From the NCBI RefSeq assembly GCF_000421845.1, contig NZ_ATXU01000006.1, positions 175,983 through 239,982 of the forward strand: a stretch of DNA of 64,000 bases. Reading direction: 5' to 3'. Made by a program: the position numbers and the translations under genes. The notes under the pieces are model-generated. The model ran no database searches. It was not told where the DNA came from and was given only the letters and a program-made list of their open reading frames with translations. Below are positions 63,717 through 64,000 of the stretch, one piece after another. The stretch is from Leucobacter chironomi DSM 19883. Its GTDB lineage: Bacteria; Actinomycetota; Actinomycetes; Actinomycetales; Microbacteriaceae. How positions within the stretch are numbered: the first letter of the stretch is position 1; the number at the start of each line of letters is the position of its first letter.

Positions 63717-63746
63717 GAGCCCGCCCGGATCTCTCCGGGCGGGCTC
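63717..63746 (+). terminator. Terminator of the FKBP gene
   Basis: Perfect 12-bp stem GAGCCCGCCCGG with ATCTCT loop and TTTCGCG tail, 25 bp after the stop codon. Confidence 0.9.
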
Positions 63747-63770
63747 TTTCGCGATTACCCCGCCTTTCGC

Positions 63771-63827
63771 CCCCTCACCCCACCCTTGCCCCCTCACCCC
63801 ACCCTTGCCCCCTCACCCCACCCTTGC
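63771..63827. repeat. Three 19-bp tandem repeats
   Basis: CCCCTCACCCCACCCTTGC occurs three times head to tail and then degenerates into further C/T-rich sequence to about 63875. The 309-bp stretch 63692-64000 contains no gene, only this tract, the terminator and the palindrome at 63887. Confidence 0.88.
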
Positions 63828-63886
63828 CCCCTCTCTCCCTCACCCCTGCCCCCTCACTCCCCGCTCTGCCCCGCAGTTCGGGGCGG

Positions 63887-63941
63887 GGATCGCAGTTCAA
63901 ACTGGGCTTTTTCCCGAATTCCTCAGTCTGAGCTGCGATCC
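63887..63941. repeat. Palindromic intergenic repeat, GGATCGCAG family copy 2
   Basis: Arms GGATCGCAGTTCAAACTGGG and the CCTCAGTCTGAGCTGCGATCC side pair with a few mismatches. Sequence and loop (CGAATTCCTC) are shared with the unit at 40518. Confidence 0.75.
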
Positions 63942-64000
63942 ACGCCTTGACGGGAGGGTGACAGGGGCTGGGACAGGGGGTGAGGGGAGAGGGGAGAGGG

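Noticed and set aside
63771..63875. CRISPR array
   Set aside because: The 19-bp units touch each other without spacers, and no cas gene is in the window.

Overview
The window is a gene-dense, high-G+C actinobacterial chromosome segment. A multidomain Kgd-type 2-oxoglutarate dehydrogenase, the eno-divIC-DUF501 block, a RamB-like regulator next to GTP-dependent PckA, an IdeR/DtxR-type iron box and frequent GTG/TTG starts all fit Actinobacteria. Overall gene content suggests Microbacteriaceae (Leucobacter-like), but the genus cannot be proved from the sequence alone.

Layout. 1-7054: end of purH, a small membrane protein, a META lipoprotein, an aldehyde dehydrogenase, an ABC exporter and agmatine deiminase. 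7055-12312: a secreted FG-GAP cell-wall protein behind an iron box, a cupin, an APC permease and a PuuD-like hydrolase. 12464-21120: a catabolic island. Flavodoxin and ferredoxin reductase genes diverge from a cytochrome P450, a glutamine-synthetase-like ligase, a signal-less solute-binding protein and two class I glutamine amidotransferases, followed by a GntR regulator coupled to a cytosolic Cache-like protein. 21133-35200: kgd, two CNNM/CBS proteins, a lipoprotein, a serine hydrolase, metX, an EamA exporter, metY, an SDR and ung. 35385-46926: housekeeping genes (rplY, pth, mfd, mazG, hisS, eno, divIC, DUF501, ndh). 47134-50587: ramB-like regulator and pckA, divergent. 50736-52907: a mobile-looking unit with inverted repeats of about 265 bp that carries a bile-salt hydrolase gene. 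52904-63691: tspO, small ORFs, DUF1304, tRNA-Leu(UAA), an alanine-racemase-like/lactone-oxidase pair, lemA, htpX, an MFS exporter, aspA, an FAH-family hydrolase and an FKBP isomerase.

How the genes work together. The 6029-21120 region looks devoted to nitrogenous carbon sources. Agmatine deiminase, an amino acid/polyamine permease and a gamma-glutamyl ligase/hydrolase set suggest uptake of amines, gamma-glutamyl protection, oxidation and deglutamylation. The P450 with its own flavodoxin and NADPH reductase would oxidise a less reactive amine first. Products would enter the TCA cycle, which is represented here by Kgd, and PckA provides gluconeogenesis from such substrates. This pathway is inference from gene content.

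Intergenic regions are rich in long hairpins. Many sit at convergent gene ends and are ordinary terminators. Two groups recur at distant loci: a 78-nt palindrome on both sides of the EamA exporter gene, and a GGATCGCAG palindrome at 40518 and 63887. They look like dispersed palindromic repeat families.
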